Shown here in pieces: positions 62,494 to 64,000 of a stretch of 64,000 nt of DNA (within the stretch, counting starts at the first letter, position 1; each line of letters begins with the position of its first letter). Both the position numbers and the translations under genes were made by a program. Source of the stretch: a bacterium (GTDB taxonomy: Bacteria; Patescibacteriota; Gracilibacteria; UBA1369; PNNO01); assembly GCA_013824265.1 (NCBI GenBank), contig PNNO01000004.1, positions 88,001-152,000 of the forward strand. Direction: 5' to 3'. The notes under the pieces are model-generated. The model did no database searches. It was not told where the DNA came from and was given only the letters and a program-made list of their open reading frames with translations.

Positions 62494-64000
62494 TTATTTA
62501 TCCCTCTTAAGAATCGTTAAAAATGCTTCTTGAGGAATATCGACGTTTCCGACCTTCTTCATACGCTTCTTTCCTTCTTTTTGTTTCTTCAACAACTTAT
62601 CTTTTCTGGTTCTGTCTCCACCATAAAGTTTAGCGGTAACATCCTTTCTTAAAGCGCTTATTGTTTCACGTGCAATTATCTTTGACCCTATTGCCGCCTG
62701 AATTGGGATTTCAAACTGCGTTTTAGGTATAAGTTCCTTTAATTTTTTAGTCATTCTCACTCCGGTATGAAAAGACTCACTCCTGTGAACAATAACAGAA
62801 AGAGCTTCCACGGGCTTTCCACCTACCAAAACATCAAGTTTCACAAGATCTTCCTCTCTATATCCCAAAAATTCATAGTTCATTGATGCATAACCGGCCG
62901 TAGCACTTTTAAGCGCGTCATAAAAATCGATAACAATAGATGCCAGTGGTATTTCAAAAGTTAAAATTACTCTGGCTTCATCCATATATTGCATGTCTTT
63001 ATTTAGGCCTCTTCTATCCTGTACAAGCTTCATTATGCCTCCAACGTATTCTTTTGGAGTAAGTATCTCAAGCTTCATCCAAGGCTCCTTTATTGCTGAC
63101 AGCGTTGCAGGTGGCGGCAATTTTGCAGGACTGGAAATAAATTCTTCCTCTCCCTTTGCCTTAACTGCGATATATGAAACCGAAGGCGCCGTAGTAATTA
63201 AACTTAAGTCATATTCCCTTTCAAGTCTTTCCTGTACAATTTCCAAATGCAGCATCCCCAAAAATCCACATCTAAAGCCAAAACCAAGCGCTCCGGATTG
63301 TTCCGGAACAAATGAAAGCGCGGCATCGTTAATTTGTAATTTCTCAAGAGCATCACGCAAAAGCGGATAATCATCGCCATCAACACAAAAAATTCCGGCA
63401 AACACATAAGGTTTAACGATTGCGTATCCGGCAAGTGGCGTTGCATCCTCAAAATTTGTTTTTTCAGTACCGGAAACCCATATTGTATCCCCGACACGTG
63501 CCTCCGCAACGGTCTTAAGTCCGGTGACTATATACCCAACCTCCCCTGACTTCAAATCCTCGGCAGGCTGATATTTTGGCTTAAAATAACCACATTCCAT
63601 TACTTCGATCTGTTTTTTTGTGTGCAACAAAAAAGCCGACTGACCTTTCTTTATTCCTCCTGACATTACTCTTATATAAGCCACAACGCCTTTATAAGAA
63701 TCATATACGGAATCAAATATCAAAGCCTTAAATTCGTCGTCCTTTGAAGATTCTTTTGGTGGCGGAACTCTTTCTATTACCGCCCTTATAACCTCCTCAA
63801 TATTCGTGCCTTCCTTGGCGGAAACACAAATCATCTCTTCTTTTGGAATTCCCAAGGCGTTTTCAACCTCATGAGAAACACGTTCCACATCGGAAGAAGG
63901 AAGATCGATTTTATTTAAAACCGGAATTATCTCAAGATTATGATCTATAGCCATATAACAGTTCGCAAGCGTTTGAGCCTGTATACCCTGAGTTGCGTCT
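62494..64000 (-). CDS. lepA: Elongation factor 4 (LepA), 5' end beyond the window
   Basis: The frame stays open to the right edge, and the extra residues (DATQGIQAQTLANCYMAID) continue the LepA G domain, so the first internal ATG is not the start. NKIDLPSS is the guanine site. Then beta-barrel domain II, GYFKPKYQPAEDLKSGEVGY, GFGFRCGFLGMLHLEIVQERLEREY in domain III, and the LepA-specific C-terminal domain (KLYGGDRTRKDKLLKKQKEGK). Back-translocase that helps ribosomes under stress. The N-terminal G1 lies outside. Confidence 0.96.
   Translation of the reverse strand, partial: DATQGIQAQTLANCYMAIDHNLEIIPVLNKIDLPSSDVERVSHEVENALGIPKEEMICVSAKEGTNIEEVIRAVIERVPPPKESSKDDEFKALIFDSVYDSYKGVVAYIRVMSGGIKKGQSAFLLHTKKQIEVMECGYFKPKYQPAEDLKSGEVGYIVTGLKTVAEARVGDTIWVSGTEKTNFEDATPLAGYAIVKPYVFAGIFCVDGDDYPLLRDALEKLQINDAALSFVPEQSGALGFGFRCGFLGMLHLEIVQERLEREYDLSLITTAPSVSYIAVKAKGEEEFISSPAKLPPPATLSAIKEPWMKLEILTPKEYVGGIMKLVQDRRGLNKDMQYMDEARVILTFEIPLASIVIDFYDALKSATAGYASMNYEFLGYREEDLVKLDVLVGGKPVEALSVIVHRSESFHTGVRMTKKLKELIPKTQFEIPIQAAIGSKIIARETISALRKDVTAKLYGGDRTRKDKLLKKQKEGKKRMKKVGNVDIPQEAFLTILKRDK

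Overview
The window looks like a chromosomal segment of a Candidate Phyla Radiation (Patescibacteria) bacterium. Peregrinibacteria is my best guess, by inference only. The reasons are low G+C, very tight packing, many convergent genes that overlap at their 3' ends, an archaeal/eukaryote-like Elp3, S-layer-homology proteins, Patescibacteria-type membrane proteins, and several orphan solute-binding proteins. UGA is a normal stop here (obgE, pabA, the YqeG-like gene and the GNAT gene end in TGA), so the UGA=Gly code of Gracilibacteria/Absconditabacteria is excluded. rplI (L9) is present. No rRNA, CRISPR array, transposase, phage or integron is visible. Three tRNAs are present: Leu-CAA, Leu-GAG and Val-UAC.

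Layout. 1-7 kb: a truncated secreted protein, der, a nucleotidyltransferase-like gene, a beta-helix/SLH surface protein, uvrC and tRNA-Leu. 7-17 kb: obgE-pth-rplU, an RluD-type synthase and a TrmB-like regulator (minus strand), a candidate ~80-nt small RNA, tyrS-recG, and pabA-pabB (minus). 17-27 kb: an Elp3 homologue divergent from a Trm9/ALKBH8-like methyltransferase and a WecG-type glycosyltransferase, then a long minus-strand run with a 677-aa orphan, gatB, coaE, a membrane HEPN-like protein and a PH-domain protein. 26-32 kb: fmt, an O-antigen-ligase-like protein, a lipoprotein SBP, a GT2 and a second SLH protein. 32-36 kb: ssb, ribE-ribH-pgk-YqeG-like phosphatase, and a GerMN lipoprotein. 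36-49 kb, all minus: a TraG/VirB4-like ATPase, ruvX, rplI, a peptide SBP, secG, a 4-TM holin-like protein, ileS, GNAT, purB, purE and purC. 49-64 kb: purA, a GH73 cell-wall hydrolase, tRNA-Leu, a Ser/Thr-rich secreted protein, tRNA-Val, a DEAD-box helicase, a SecD-like/parvulin lipoprotein, a degenerate HtrA, 5-FTHF cyclo-ligase, glyA, a SpoIIE phosphatase with its SBP partner, and lepA (truncated by the window edge).

How the genes work together. Translation and ribosome genes (der, obgE, pth, rplU, rplI, tyrS, ileS, gatB, fmt, lepA, RluD-like) are scattered among purine synthesis (purC-E-B and purA), one-carbon metabolism (pabAB, 5-FCL, glyA, fmt) and envelope genes. Promoters of the TTGACA/TATAAT type can be read in front of most operons, usually with very short leaders and no Shine-Dalgarno sequence.

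Items most worth a second look: the Elp3/Trm9-like pair (possible mcm5U34-type tRNA modification), the SecD-P1/parvulin chimera facing an apparently catalytically dead HtrA, UvrC with a GNAT-like insertion and no HhH tail, a new small RNA in front of tyrS, a promoter inside a terminator hairpin, a shared hairpin repeat, and an SBP-SpoIIE phosphatase pair.
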